Of a stretch of 64,000 bases of DNA, positions 54,604 through 63,862 are shown piece by piece. Under the pieces are notes generated by a model that ran no database searches, had not been told where the DNA came from, and saw only the letters and a program-made list of their open reading frames with translations. The stretch comes from Granulicella sp. L56 (GTDB lineage: Bacteria > Acidobacteriota > Terriglobia > Terriglobales > Acidobacteriaceae), in NCBI RefSeq assembly GCF_009765835.1, contig NZ_LMUS01000004.1, positions 124,001 through 188,000 of the forward strand. Reading direction: 5' to 3'. The stretch's first letter is position 1. Each line of letters starts with the position of its first letter. The position numbers and the translations under genes are program-made.

Positions 54604-55605
54604 ATGTTCCTCAAAAAGTTTCTTCTCCTCTCTGCTAGCTTGTCTCTCTTCGCAGGTGTGTGCCATGCCGAATCGATGCCATTCGGGATCGCCAGTGCAT
54701 ATAACCTGGTCGCCTTGGGTACCGTAGATGCGAACGGCAACACGTTGATCGCAGGAAATATCAGCACCAACGCCGACATTACCGGTCGCGTCGCCGCCGC
54801 CAACCAGATCACCGTCGGCACCACCATCGGCAGCAGCCTCAACGCCGACCCCTATGGCTCGGCAGCGACCTACGACTTCGTCTCCGCCAACGGCCTCAAC
54901 TCGGGCGAGCAGTTCAACCTGAATAGCCACGGCAACGCCTACGCTCCAGGCAGCAATGGCAACTTCAACTTCAACGGCGGCGGCCATCGCGTCACCACCG
55001 GTTCGTCGGGCATTGACTTCAACTCCCTGCGCACCTCGCTCGACGCCGAAACGCTCACTCTCGCCGCGCTCACCTCTACTGGCAGCGTGCTCGGCACCAA
55101 CCAGCCCGGCGTCAACCCTTCCTTCTTTGTCCTGAAGGGTACTGACCCCAGCTTGAACATCTTCAACATCACCGCAGCGGAGTTTGCCGACACCAACCAC
55201 CCCATCGACATCCAGGCACCCGCGGGTTCCACCATCATCATCAACGTCGCCGGAACCAACGTCACACTGGGCACCGGACTCTACTACAACCAGAACCAGA
55301 CCTCCGGCGACAGTGCAGCCGACGCCGATATCCTCTTCAACTTCGCCACCGCGCAGACAGTCACGATCGATGGCCAGTTCAGCGCCTCTATCCTTGCTCC
55401 CTTTGCAGTTCTCAGTGGAAACAGCCAGATGGCCGGCAACTTTATCGCTGCCCAGATCGGCCAGACCGGAGAAGTACACAATGTAGAGTTCACGGGCACG
55501 CTTCCCGATGGACCAAGTGCAGTCACACCAGAACCCGCTTCGCTGATGCTGATGGGTACGGGGATGCTCGGCTTAGCCGCCGCGCTTCGCCGCAGACTAA
55601 GCTAG
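54604..55605 (+). CDS. Choice-of-anchor-A family protein with PEP-CTERM sorting signal
   Basis: The 333-residue exported protein has a signal peptide (MFLKKFLLLSASLSLFAGVC). The Asn/Gly-rich beta body is of the choice-of-anchor-A type (FGIASAYNLVALGTVDANGN, GNISTNADITGRVAA, FSASILAPFAVLSGN). The C-terminal PEP-CTERM tripartite signal is TPEPASLMLMGTGMLGLAAA followed by LRRRLS. Exosortases cut such tails and couple the protein to exopolysaccharide. No Shine-Dalgarno sequence precedes the ATG. A sigma-54-type promoter lies immediately upstream. No exosortase gene is in the window. Confidence 0.88.
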   Translation: MFLKKFLLLSASLSLFAGVCHAESMPFGIASAYNLVALGTVDANGNTLIAGNISTNADITGRVAAANQITVGTTIGSSLNADPYGSAATYDFVSANGLNSGEQFNLNSHGNAYAPGSNGNFNFNGGGHRVTTGSSGIDFNSLRTSLDAETLTLAALTSTGSVLGTNQPGVNPSFFVLKGTDPSLNIFNITAAEFADTNHPIDIQAPAGSTIIINVAGTNVTLGTGLYYNQNQTSGDSAADADILFNFATAQTVTIDGQFSASILAPFAVLSGNSQMAGNFIAAQIGQTGEVHNVEFTGTLPDGPSAVTPEPASLMLMGTGMLGLAAALRRRLS

Positions 55606-55621
55606 TAAAAAGCAAAAGCAT

Positions 55622-55652
55622 AAAAGCCCCGGCCAACCAGCCGGGGCTCTTT
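55622..55652. terminator. Bidirectional terminator between the PEP-CTERM and pit genes
   Basis: AGCCCCGGC (55625-55633) pairs with GCCGGGGCT (55640-55648) around CAACCA, with A residues to the left and T residues to the right. It serves two convergent genes. Confidence 0.82.
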
Positions 55653-55661
55653 GTTTGGTAT

Positions 55662-57272
55662 CTACTTCGTGAAGCTGCTGAACAACCAGTAGAGCGCTCC
55701 CGATAGAACCGCCGCTGCCGGCAGCGTGAAGACCCACGCCAGCGCAATATCCCGAATCGTGGACATCTGCAGCCCGCTCCTGTTCGCCGCCATGGTTCCG
55801 GCCACGCCTGAAGACAGCACATGCGTTGTACTGACTGGCAGCCCATACCCATCGGCAGCCAGAATCGTGACCATGGCAACCAGTTCGGCACTCGCTCCCT
55901 GTGCATAGGTCAGGTGGGTCTTGCCGATCTTCTCGCCAACGGTAACGACGATGCGCTTCCACCCCACCATGGTTCCCAGTCCAAGAGCCAGCGCTACGGC
56001 TACCTTGACCCAGGTAGGAATGAACTTGGTCGAGATATCGAGAAAGCCCTTGTAGTTATCGAGCACCTTCTGGTCGTTGCCGCTGACCTTGGGTCCGTAC
56101 TTCGGCAGCAGGCGTAATGTCTCGCTGGTCAGATACATCTGGTTGCGCACGTTGGCCTGCATCGCTGCTGGAACCTTGCCCAGCGATCCATACCCAACCG
56201 CCTCGTTGCGAATGTCGCCTACCATCTGCTGCAGCGCGAGCATCGTAGACGGCTGAAACTGGTGCGAGCTGACAAAACGCTCCAGTTCTGCCCCGCTATC
56301 GGCGATCACGGTTCCCGGAGTGACATAGTTTTCTACGGTACTGACCACCTGCTGCGAGACCGCCGCAAACGTCTGGGTCTGCCGCGCCCCTACAGCGTGG
56401 TTCAGTGCATAAGCCGTCGGCACTGTACCCACCAGAATCAGCATGATCAGCCCCATACCCTTCTGACCATCGTTGGAGCCGTGTGCGAAGCTGACGCCCG
56501 TACAGGTAAGGATCAGCAGCGCGCGAATGTAGAGCGGCGGCGGCTCCGTGCCTTTCGGAGCCTCATACAGCCGCGGATCGCGCATCACAAACTTGAAGAG
56601 CAGAAACACCAGCGCGGCCATTACAAACCCCACCAGCGGAGAGAACAGCAGCGCTTTGAACACCTTCGTCGCCTGTCCCCAGTCAACGCCGCTGGTTCCA
56701 TTGACGCCGTTCATCAACTGGTTGGCAAAGCCCACTCCTAGAATTGAGCCGATCATGGTGTGCGAGCTCGAAGCAGGCAGGCCGCGATACCACGTAGCCA
56801 GGTTCCAGATGATCGCCGCTACCAGAAGGGCGAAGACCATGGCGAAGCCCGACCCCTTGCTCACCTTCAGGATCAGCTCCACCGGCAGCAATGAGATCAC
56901 GGCAAAGGCAACCGCGCCCGAGCTGGTCAGCACGCCCACAAAGTTCCACAGTCCAGACCACGCCACCGCGAAGTGCGGCTCCAGCGAGTGCGTATAGATC
57001 ACCGTCGCGACTGCATTCGCCGTGTCGTGAAAACCATTGACGAACTCGAAGCCAAGGGCAATCAACAGAGCCAATCCGAGCAGAAAATAGGGAAAGACGC
57101 TCGCAGTGTGGACCACCGAAAGATCGCTGGCCAGCTTACTGATGATGTAGCCAAGCCCCCCAACCAGCATCAGCGAAAAGATGATGATGCCGATTTTTCC
57201 AGGGGAAGATTTCTTCAGCTTTTCGTCAAGTACGGAACTCGGGGGCAGTACAGCGGGTGTAGCCATAAGCAA
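55662..57272 (-). CDS. PiT-family inorganic phosphate transporter
   Basis: The 536-residue protein has about ten to twelve membrane helices and the two PiT signature repeats. The first is GFEFVNGFHDTANAVATVIY with PASSSHTMIGSILGVGFANQ. The second is GVSFAHGSNDGQKGMGLIML with GLPVSTTHVLSSGVAGTMAA. A soluble loop (about 300-400) separates the halves. PiT carriers take up phosphate with a cation. No Pho box was recognised upstream. Confidence 0.94.
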   Translation of the reverse strand: MLMATPAVLPPSSVLDEKLKKSSPGKIGIIIFSLMLVGGLGYIISKLASDLSVVHTASVFPYFLLGLALLIALGFEFVNGFHDTANAVATVIYTHSLEPHFAVAWSGLWNFVGVLTSSGAVAFAVISLLPVELILKVSKGSGFAMVFALLVAAIIWNLATWYRGLPASSSHTMIGSILGVGFANQLMNGVNGTSGVDWGQATKVFKALLFSPLVGFVMAALVFLLFKFVMRDPRLYEAPKGTEPPPLYIRALLILTCTGVSFAHGSNDGQKGMGLIMLILVGTVPTAYALNHAVGARQTQTFAAVSQQVVSTVENYVTPGTVIADSGAELERFVSSHQFQPSTMLALQQMVGDIRNEAVGYGSLGKVPAAMQANVRNQMYLTSETLRLLPKYGPKVSGNDQKVLDNYKGFLDISTKFIPTWVKVAVALALGLGTMVGWKRIVVTVGEKIGKTHLTYAQGASAELVAMVTILAADGYGLPVSTTHVLSSGVAGTMAANRSGLQMSTIRDIALAWVFTLPAAAVLSGALYWLFSSFTK

Positions 57273-57442
57273 GTCACCTTAGCGCGCGAAATGGGGGAGG
57301 TAATGTGAACGATAGGGAAGAAATGCGAACCCTGCGTTACAACCGCGTTAAAGATGAGCGATTATCAGTCCGTTCTATCGGAAGGCGCAGGCTATGATGG
57401 ACGCGCACAAAAAAGACGATACCGATCGGAGTAAGCAGCAAA

Positions 57443-58153
57443 ATGTCAGTCGCCCCAAGCCTTGGCAAAGCAGCCATTCTGAAGCATCTCGCCATCTGCC
57501 TCGCATTCACCACAATGGCTGCGGCCCAGGCGGCCCCCAGCACAGCTGCTCCCATCCGTCTGGTTGGAATCCGCGCCACACTGAACAAAACTCTCGATAC
57601 CCAAAGAGTAAAAGAAGGTGACCCGGTCTCTGCCAGACCAGAGGCGAAGCTCCACCTCGCCGACGGCGTCGACCTCGAGACCAGCAGCAAACTGCTGGGC
57701 CACGTCGATACGGTTCAACCGTCAACCGACAAGAGCGACTCCGCCATCACCGTCACCTTCGATAAGGTGCTCTTCAAAGATGGCCGTCAAATCTCCGTCA
57801 AGGCGACGATTCTCTGGATAGGCCAGCCCCCTAGCCTCCTCAATCCGACCGAAGTCTCCGCGCCCGCCGATAGAACCACGCCCGGCGTAGGGGTAGGCGC
57901 CGGAATGAGTGGCACACCGCCCTCTCAGGGCTATCAGGGCTCAGAGATAGCCGGGTTGCCAAAACACCACCGCGACACACCTGCCGCCGTGCCACCGCCA
58001 ACCGGAGTCTTCTCGCAGCCGAACGCCATCCCCGGCGTCAGCTTCGCCAGCGATATTCGGAAGCCCGAATCTGGTTCCTTCACCGCCGCTGGCCATAACG
58101 TGCACATCCCCGGCGGAACCGTCTTCGCCTTCGCCCTTGCTCCATCCCCATAG
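57443..58153 (+). CDS. Hypothetical exported protein
   Basis: The 236-residue protein has a signal peptide (about 10-30, ILKHLAICLAFTTMAAAQAA) and a beta-rich domain (LHLADGVDLETSSKLLGHVD, SDSAITVTFDKVLFKDGRQI). A Pro/Gly-rich linker follows, ending in a small domain with VHIPGGTVFAFALAP. The layout suggests a periplasmic or surface protein. I recognise no named family. It is divergent from the phosphate transporter. Confidence 0.72.
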   Translation: MSVAPSLGKAAILKHLAICLAFTTMAAAQAAPSTAAPIRLVGIRATLNKTLDTQRVKEGDPVSARPEAKLHLADGVDLETSSKLLGHVDTVQPSTDKSDSAITVTFDKVLFKDGRQISVKATILWIGQPPSLLNPTEVSAPADRTTPGVGVGAGMSGTPPSQGYQGSEIAGLPKHHRDTPAAVPPPTGVFSQPNAIPGVSFASDIRKPESGSFTAAGHNVHIPGGTVFAFALAPSP

Positions 58154-58299
58154 CCCACACCCAGCCATCCCACTGCCATGCCATTACCGTAGACCTCTTC
58201 AATGGATGCAGATCAGACACAAATCAATGCAAAATAGGCACAACAGAAGACAGATGAAGTCTGGGGATGGAAAGCCATCGTCAAGCAATTGACAGGCTA

Positions 58300-59379
58300 C
58301 TAAGGGGTAATAATTCCGCCCACCGGCAAACTCGTAGGCAGCGAAGGCCGCAGGCGCAGCGCCCTGGCCATGGCTTCGGCATGCTTCACACCCGCGCTGC
58401 CATTGATCAAAACCACCCTATCGCCCGCCGATAACTCTCCGGAAGCCAGCAGAGCCCGATAGGCTCCCACGCCAGCCGCCCCCTCTGGCGAAAGCAGCAG
58501 ACCCTCTTGCTTCGCCCAATCCAGCAGGCTGGCCAGGGCATCGCCCCGCTCCACTGCTCGCCCACCCGATCCGTCTATAATACTCATTATAAAGGAATTG
58601 ATATCACCGCTCCCCACATAGATCCGAGGGCGTCGCCCCGCCACCCACCCAAGTTGCTCCATCTCCTCAAACGCCTTCCAGATCGCCAAAACCCCTATAC
58701 CGGTTGGGCAAAAGACAGCCTCCGGATACTCCCACCCCATCTGCTCCACCAGCTCATACCCCATCGTCTTCACACCCTCCAGGCGAAAAGGCTCTTTGAA
58801 CTCTGAGACATCAAGGGAAGCCCCTGCTTGTTCTTCCCTCACCCGTTCACAGTCCCCGATCAGTCCGTCGACCAGAGTGACTTCCGCACCAAAAGCTGCA
58901 CACTCCAGATAGTTCGACGTCGCAACATCGTGCGGCAAAAAAACACGCGCCACGATCCCAGCCGCAGTTGCATAAGCAGCCAACGCTGCTGCATTTTCGC
59001 CCTGCGAAGCAATGCTAAGTTGTTGAACCCCATAGTGTTTTGCCGCTGCGACTGCAAGCCCCATGCCACGGTCTTCAAATGAGCCCGTGGGGTTCCGTCC
59101 CTCATCCTTCACAAAAAGCCCCGAAAACTGCCGACTCCGGAGCAAAGGCGTCCAACCTTCACCCAGACTGACCGGAGGAAACTCCGGCAGGACCGCAGCG
59201 TAACGCCGGACTTCTACCTCGGCATCGCCGCCGTCAGGCCGCTTCGCAGAGCGCTTGATCTCCTCCATATCGTAGCGAACAAAGAGGAAGCCGCCACAGG
59301 CTGAACAAATTGTCTGCGCAGAATCAGCACTAAGACGTTGACGGCAGTGGGAGCACTCAAGCGAGGAGATGCGAGGCAT
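58300..59379 (-). CDS. Threonine-synthase-like fold-type II protein with Glu at the PLP-lysine position
   Basis: The 359-residue protein begins with a zinc-ribbon-like CSHC...CSAC segment (about 9-30). A PLP fold-type II core follows: PEFPPVSLGEGWTPLLRSRQ, KDEGRNPTGSFEDRGMGLAV, then SIASQGENAAALAAYATAAG. In threonine synthases the Schiff-base lysine lies in NPTGSFKDR; here the codon is GAA and the residue Glu. The rest of the fold, including GVKTMGYELVEQMGWEYPEA and CPTGIGVLAIWKAFEEM, looks intact. It may be a non-catalytic paralogue, or the base may be a sequencing error. The ATG at 59379 is preferred to the open frame at 59511. Confidence 0.85.
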   Translation of the reverse strand: MPRISSLECSHCRQRLSADSAQTICSACGGFLFVRYDMEEIKRSAKRPDGGDAEVEVRRYAAVLPEFPPVSLGEGWTPLLRSRQFSGLFVKDEGRNPTGSFEDRGMGLAVAAAKHYGVQQLSIASQGENAAALAAYATAAGIVARVFLPHDVATSNYLECAAFGAEVTLVDGLIGDCERVREEQAGASLDVSEFKEPFRLEGVKTMGYELVEQMGWEYPEAVFCPTGIGVLAIWKAFEEMEQLGWVAGRRPRIYVGSGDINSFIMSIIDGSGGRAVERGDALASLLDWAKQEGLLLSPEGAAGVGAYRALLASGELSAGDRVVLINGSAGVKHAEAMARALRLRPSLPTSLPVGGIITP

Positions 59380-59416
59380 GGATACGATGGTAATAGATTC
59401 CCTATAAGGTGAAGCA

Positions 59417-60343
59417 ATGCCAAATAAGAGCCACCCCGTCCGCATGATTGCGGTCGATATGGACGGCACGCTGCTCGGGCCCGAGGGCCACGTAAGCCCT
59501 CGTAACCTCACTGCATTGCAGGCGGCAGAAAAGGCCGGTATCGAGGTCGTCGTCGCTACTGGCCGCCGCCACTGCTATGCCATGCGTCAACTGCGAGGAC
59601 TTGGCCTCAGAGAAGAGAACGCCGTAATCAGCTCCAACGGCACCGTCACTCGGACCATCGGAGCTAGGCTTTTGGAGCGAAACCTAATGCAGCCGCACAC
59701 CGCACGTTGGCTGTGCAGCCATATCGACGAATTTCGCAACGCGCTCGTCATCACCTTCGACATGGTCGGTCCAGATGGTGAAGATTCGCGGGGCGCTCTG
59801 GTCGTAGAGCACTTAGAGGAGTTGCACGGAAGCATTGGCAAATGGATGGCCGCCAATGAACCCTATATCGCACATGTTGTGCCAATTGAGAAGGCGCTCG
59901 AAGACGAATCCCCTATCCAGATGATGCTGTGCGGCACGATAGAACGGATGAGGCGGGCAGAGGCACGTCTGCTGGAGCATCCTGGTGTCTCTGCCGTGGG
60001 CGTAAATCCCCAGGAACACACTCTCGCTGAAATCTCACTGAATCGGACGGAGTATCCCGAACGAAATCTATGCATCGTGGACATTCTGCCAGCCGGATGC
60101 AGCAAGGGGTCGGCGTTGCTGCGACTGGTGGCAAGTCGGGGACTGAAGGCAGAGGAGATCCTGGCGATCGGGGACAACTGGAATGACGTTTCCATGCTCG
60201 AGGTGACTGGGCATAGATTGCTGATGGGCAACGCTCCCGATGATTTGAAGCAGGCAGCGCTCGAGCGGGGATGGGCCGTGGGCCGGAGGCACGATGAGGA
60301 CGGGGTGGCACACGCAATCGAAGCGGTTCTGGCCGAGGCTTGA
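59417..60343 (+). CDS. HAD-superfamily Cof-type phosphatase
   Basis: The 308-residue protein has HAD motif I RMIAVDMDGTLLGPEG near residue 10, motif II in VVVATGRRHCYAM, and the C-terminal motifs KGSALLRLVASRGLKAEEIL and AIGDNWNDVSMLEVTGHRLL. A C2-type cap domain lies in the middle. Cof-like enzymes dephosphorylate sugar phosphates, pyridoxal phosphate or other small molecules. It is divergent from the threonine-synthase-like gene (37 bp apart). Confidence 0.9.
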   Translation: MPNKSHPVRMIAVDMDGTLLGPEGHVSPRNLTALQAAEKAGIEVVVATGRRHCYAMRQLRGLGLREENAVISSNGTVTRTIGARLLERNLMQPHTARWLCSHIDEFRNALVITFDMVGPDGEDSRGALVVEHLEELHGSIGKWMAANEPYIAHVVPIEKALEDESPIQMMLCGTIERMRRAEARLLEHPGVSAVGVNPQEHTLAEISLNRTEYPERNLCIVDILPAGCSKGSALLRLVASRGLKAEEILAIGDNWNDVSMLEVTGHRLLMGNAPDDLKQAALERGWAVGRRHDEDGVAHAIEAVLAEA

Positions 60344-60397
60344 GCATTCAGGAGTTGCCCATCGCCGAACGGCGGTTGGCCGATGATAGGCTTTTAG

Positions 60398-61129
60398 GTG
60401 ATGCGGCGAAATTTACTTCAACGCGGGTTGGTGATGCTGGCGGTCGTCTGGACGGTCTGTCCACTGATCCATGCGATGGAACACATCACCCTGCGAAACG
60501 GGTTTGAGCTGGATTGTGTTCGCCGTGAGGCCGTTGGCAATAAGGTTCGGCTTTATCTTCCCGAGAAAGCTACGGCAGTATCGGATTCGGCTGCCAATGC
60601 CGCCAATTATCTTGAAGTTTCGGCGGATGCGATTGTTCATGTAGAGACGGTTGCCGATGTGCCTCAATCGATCGCCACATCAAAAACTGCTTCAACGATC
60701 ACAGCGAGTGCACCGACAAAGGCTGAGATACACGAGATGCTTGCTCACTCTGGAGCTTCTCACGATATCGACACGGACCTTCTAGCCAGCGTGATGAAGG
60801 CCGAGAGCGGCGGGCAGGTACGAGCTGTATCGCGGACAGGGGCGCGAGGCCTGATGCAGTTGATGCCATCGACGGCCACCGAGATGGGCGTACAGGATGC
60901 CTTCCGTCCGGACCAGAACATCGCGGGAGGAACGGCATATTTAGATGAGCTGCTCACCCGATATCGCGACAATATCGTGCTGGCGCTGGCCGCTTATAAC
61001 GCCGGGCCTGCGGCGGTAGACCGCTACCATGGAGTTCCCCCCTACCGCGAGACCAAGGAATACGTTGCGCGGGTCATCCGCGAGTTCAACCGGCGAAAGC
61101 AGATGGAACTTGTCGCACAGTCGCGGTAG
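60398..61129 (+). CDS. Exported lytic transglycosylase (SLT family)
   Basis: The 243-residue protein has an N-terminal hydrophobic signal (LVMLAVVWTVCPLIHAM), a beta-rich pre-domain (ITLRNGFELDCVRREAVGNK) and a C-terminal SLT lysozyme-like domain. The catalytic Glu lies in LLASVMKAESGGQVRAVSRT, with GARGLMQLMPSTATEMGV and ALAAYNAGPAAVDRYHGVPP after it. It cleaves peptidoglycan glycan strands. GTG at 60398 or ATG at 60401 may be the start. Confidence 0.92.
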   Translation: MMRRNLLQRGLVMLAVVWTVCPLIHAMEHITLRNGFELDCVRREAVGNKVRLYLPEKATAVSDSAANAANYLEVSADAIVHVETVADVPQSIATSKTASTITASAPTKAEIHEMLAHSGASHDIDTDLLASVMKAESGGQVRAVSRTGARGLMQLMPSTATEMGVQDAFRPDQNIAGGTAYLDELLTRYRDNIVLALAAYNAGPAAVDRYHGVPPYRETKEYVARVIREFNRRKQMELVAQSR

Positions 61130-61171
61130 AGCACCGGAAATACTTACTCAATCAGCCAGAGAGAGCAGACG

Positions 61172-62230
61172 ATGAAAAAGCGTAGTGGAATCGTGTGGAT
61201 CGCAGTCGTTGTCGTGCTTGCGGTCATCGTCTTCCTGTTCCGTGACAAGGTGCACTTCGACTGGAAGATGTTCTGGCAGCAGTTGAAGCATGTGGAGTGG
61301 ATCCATATCTGGGCAGGCATTGCGCTCATCTATGCCACCTACTGGCTTCGTTCGGTACGCTGGGCAGTCTTTCTATCACCCACCAAAAAAATTCCCGCTC
61401 ACTCCCTGCTGGGATCGCAGTTTATCGGGTTTACGGCTGTGGCACTCTTTGGTCGTCTCGCTGACCTGACACGGCCCTACCTTGTGTCTAGGCGTGTTGC
61501 GCTGCCCCTAAGCTCGCAGGTTGCGGTGTATACGATTGAGCGGATGTTCGATCTTGGGGCAGCGGCAATCATCTTTTCGAGCGCGCTGGCTTTTACGCCC
61601 AAAGATCTCCCCCATCATGAAGTTTTTGTGCGCGCCGGTGAGTTGAGTCTCGCGCTGACGCTGGTGATTGCTGTCTTTGCAGGGGTCGTGCGAGTGGCTG
61701 GAGGCGTCGTCGCGGGGTTTGCGCGAGCGACGCTGGGACGGCTCTCAAAACCGGTTGGGGAGAGTATCGCCACAAAGATTATTGGATTTCGCGATGGACT
61801 GAATGCGCTGTCGTCGAAGCGCGATTTCGGCATAGCGGTTCTGCTCTCCCTAACGATGTGGGGAATGATCGGGTCGGCATATATGCAAACCGCGCATGCG
61901 TTTGCGCAGACACCCGAATTGGCCGGGCTTACCTTCTCACGGACGATGCTGTTGATGGCGGCGAGTATTGGCGGTTCGCTGCTGCAGCTTCCGATCATCG
62001 GGTGGTTTACCCAGATTGCCGTGACAGCAGCGGCGATGCATGCGTTCTATGGCGCTCCGATTGAGGCTGCAACGGCATGTGGAGCGTTGTTGCTGCTGGT
62101 AACCTTCCTCTGCATCATTCCTACGGGGCTGGTGTACTCGCGAGTGGAGCATGTAAGCCTGAAGAAGATCGCAAGTGAGAGCGAAGCTGCCGGACATGCA
62201 CCTGAAGCTGTCACGGAGACCGGCAACTAA
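61172..62230 (+). CDS. LPG-synthase-TM / UPF0104 family membrane protein
   Basis: The 352-residue protein has about eight hydrophobic helices and the pattern of the lysylphosphatidylglycerol-synthase transmembrane family, without the C-terminal aminoacyltransferase. Motifs are IYATYWLRSVRWAVFLSPTK, FTAVALFGRLADLTRPYLVS and YTIERMFDLGAAAIIFSSAL. Members flip lipids or are uncharacterised. It follows the transglycosylase by 42 nt on the same strand. Confidence 0.87.
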   Translation: MKKRSGIVWIAVVVVLAVIVFLFRDKVHFDWKMFWQQLKHVEWIHIWAGIALIYATYWLRSVRWAVFLSPTKKIPAHSLLGSQFIGFTAVALFGRLADLTRPYLVSRRVALPLSSQVAVYTIERMFDLGAAAIIFSSALAFTPKDLPHHEVFVRAGELSLALTLVIAVFAGVVRVAGGVVAGFARATLGRLSKPVGESIATKIIGFRDGLNALSSKRDFGIAVLLSLTMWGMIGSAYMQTAHAFAQTPELAGLTFSRTMLLMAASIGGSLLQLPIIGWFTQIAVTAAAMHAFYGAPIEAATACGALLLLVTFLCIIPTGLVYSRVEHVSLKKIASESEAAGHAPEAVTETGN

Positions 62231-62307
62231 CATTCGGCTCTGACTCGCTGCGTGATCGGTGATAGCGCTGCCATGGTGGACTCCACTGCTAGAATCGAAG
62301 TATTCCG

Positions 62308-62781
62308 ATGAAGTGTCCCTACTGTGGTTTTGCCCAGGATCGAGTTGTTGATTCACGAGAGAGTAAAGACGCGGACTCCATCCGCCGCCGACGCGAGTGT
62401 GAAGGCTGCCACAAGCGGTTTACCACCTACGAGCGGATCGACGAAATCCCCTACATGGTGGTGAAGAAGGACGGCCGCCGCGAGAAGTTCGACCGCCAGA
62501 AAGTGTTGAGCGGGCTGCTTCATGCGTGCGAGAAACGCCCTGTCTCCGCGGTAAAGCTTGAGCAGATCGTGGATGAGACAGAGGCCTATGTGGTGGACTC
62601 GCCTGAGCGCGAGCGTTCGACCAGCGAGGTAGGCGAACAGATCATGATGCGGCTGAAAGACATCGACACGGTAGCGTATATCCGCTTCGCCAGTGTCTAT
62701 CGGGATTTTAAAGACGTGAGTGAGTTCAAGGCAGAGTTGGAAGAGCTGTTGAACGGTAAAGATCAGAAGAAACGGCGATAG
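62308..62781 (+). CDS. nrdR: Transcriptional repressor NrdR
   Basis: NrdR is the zinc and ATP-cone repressor of ribonucleotide reductase genes. The 157-residue protein has the zinc ribbon MKCPYCGFAQDRVVDSRESK ... RRECEGCHKRFTTYERID and an ATP-cone domain (VVKKDGRREKFDRQKVLSGL, VAYIRFASVYRDFKDVSEFK). No nrd gene is in the window. The IDH gene follows 11 nt later. Confidence 0.97.
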   Translation: MKCPYCGFAQDRVVDSRESKDADSIRRRRECEGCHKRFTTYERIDEIPYMVVKKDGRREKFDRQKVLSGLLHACEKRPVSAVKLEQIVDETEAYVVDSPERERSTSEVGEQIMMRLKDIDTVAYIRFASVYRDFKDVSEFKAELEELLNGKDQKKRR

Positions 62782-62792
62782 CAGAAGGACGT

Positions 62793-63833
62793 ATGGCGAA
62801 AACTCATAAGATTACGTTGATTCCGGGCGATGGCATTGGCCCGGAGGTCTCAGGCGCGGTGGTAAAGATCGTCGAGGCGGCAGGGGCAGCTACGGGGGTG
62901 GCATTTGAATGGCACCCCCATGCTGCTGGAGCAGAGGCGTTCGAGACGACTGGGGAGTACATTCCGAAGGCGCTCTATGACTCGATCGAAGAAAATCGGG
63001 TGGCATTAAAAGGTCCGGTGACGACGCCAATCGGCGGTGGTTTTGCTTCGATCAATGTAACCTTGCGCCAGAAATTCGAATTGTTTGCCAACTTCAGGCC
63101 GGTCAAGAGTCTTCCCGGCTTGAAGACTAATTATCCCAACATCGATCTGATCATCGTGCGGGAAAACATGGAAGACCTGTATGCCGGACTCGAGCATGTG
63201 GTGGTCCCGGGAGTAGTACAGGCGCTGAAGATCATTACCGAGAAAGGCTCGACGCGGATCGCCAAGTTTGCCTTCGACTACGCGAGGAAGCATAACCGGA
63301 AGAAGGTCCACGCTATCCACAAGGCGAACATCATGAAGCTGTCGGATGGCCTGTTTCTCCAGTGCTGCCGGACGGTTGCCGAGGGCTTTCCTGAGGTTAG
63401 CTATGCGGAGCACATTGTGGACAACACCTGCATGCAACTGGTGATGAACCCTTACCAGTACGACATCCTGCTGACAGAAAATTTGTACGGCGATATCTTG
63501 AGCGACCTGTGCAGCGCGTTTGTAGGCGGCCTCGGCCTGGTGCCCGGTGCGAATCTCGGGACGGAGTGCGCCATCTTTGAGGCGGTACACGGCTCAGCCC
63601 CGGACATCGCCGGAAAAGACATGGCAAACCCGACGGCATTGCTGCAAAGTGCGGTTCTGATGCTGCATCACATCGGCGAAAGCGCGGCGGCAATTCGCGT
63701 ACAGGACGCGCTGGAGCAGGTCTATTGGGAAGGCAAGACGTTGACGAAAGATGTCGGCGGAACAAGCGGTACCAAGGCGTTTGCGGATGCGGTGTTGCAG
63801 GCGATGGAGATGCCGCAGACAGTATCGGCGTAA
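62793..63833 (+). CDS. NAD-type isocitrate dehydrogenase (isocitrate/isopropylmalate family)
   Basis: The 346-residue protein has ITLIPGDGIGPEVSGAVVKI, GGGFASINVTLRQKFELFAN and FRPVKSLPGL, the NVTLRQ pattern of NAD-dependent isocitrate dehydrogenases. It also has DLIIVRENMEDLYAGLEHVV, a catalytic Lys in HAIHKANIMKLSDGLF, and AVHGSAPDIAGKDMANPTAL. Isopropylmalate dehydrogenase is the alternative, but the serine-loop motif favours isocitrate. It is probably co-transcribed with nrdR. Confidence 0.88.
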   Translation: MAKTHKITLIPGDGIGPEVSGAVVKIVEAAGAATGVAFEWHPHAAGAEAFETTGEYIPKALYDSIEENRVALKGPVTTPIGGGFASINVTLRQKFELFANFRPVKSLPGLKTNYPNIDLIIVRENMEDLYAGLEHVVVPGVVQALKIITEKGSTRIAKFAFDYARKHNRKKVHAIHKANIMKLSDGLFLQCCRTVAEGFPEVSYAEHIVDNTCMQLVMNPYQYDILLTENLYGDILSDLCSAFVGGLGLVPGANLGTECAIFEAVHGSAPDIAGKDMANPTALLQSAVLMLHHIGESAAAIRVQDALEQVYWEGKTLTKDVGGTSGTKAFADAVLQAMEMPQTVSA

Positions 63834-63862
63834 AAGAAGCTACTTACAAGAGCGAGGTTGGC

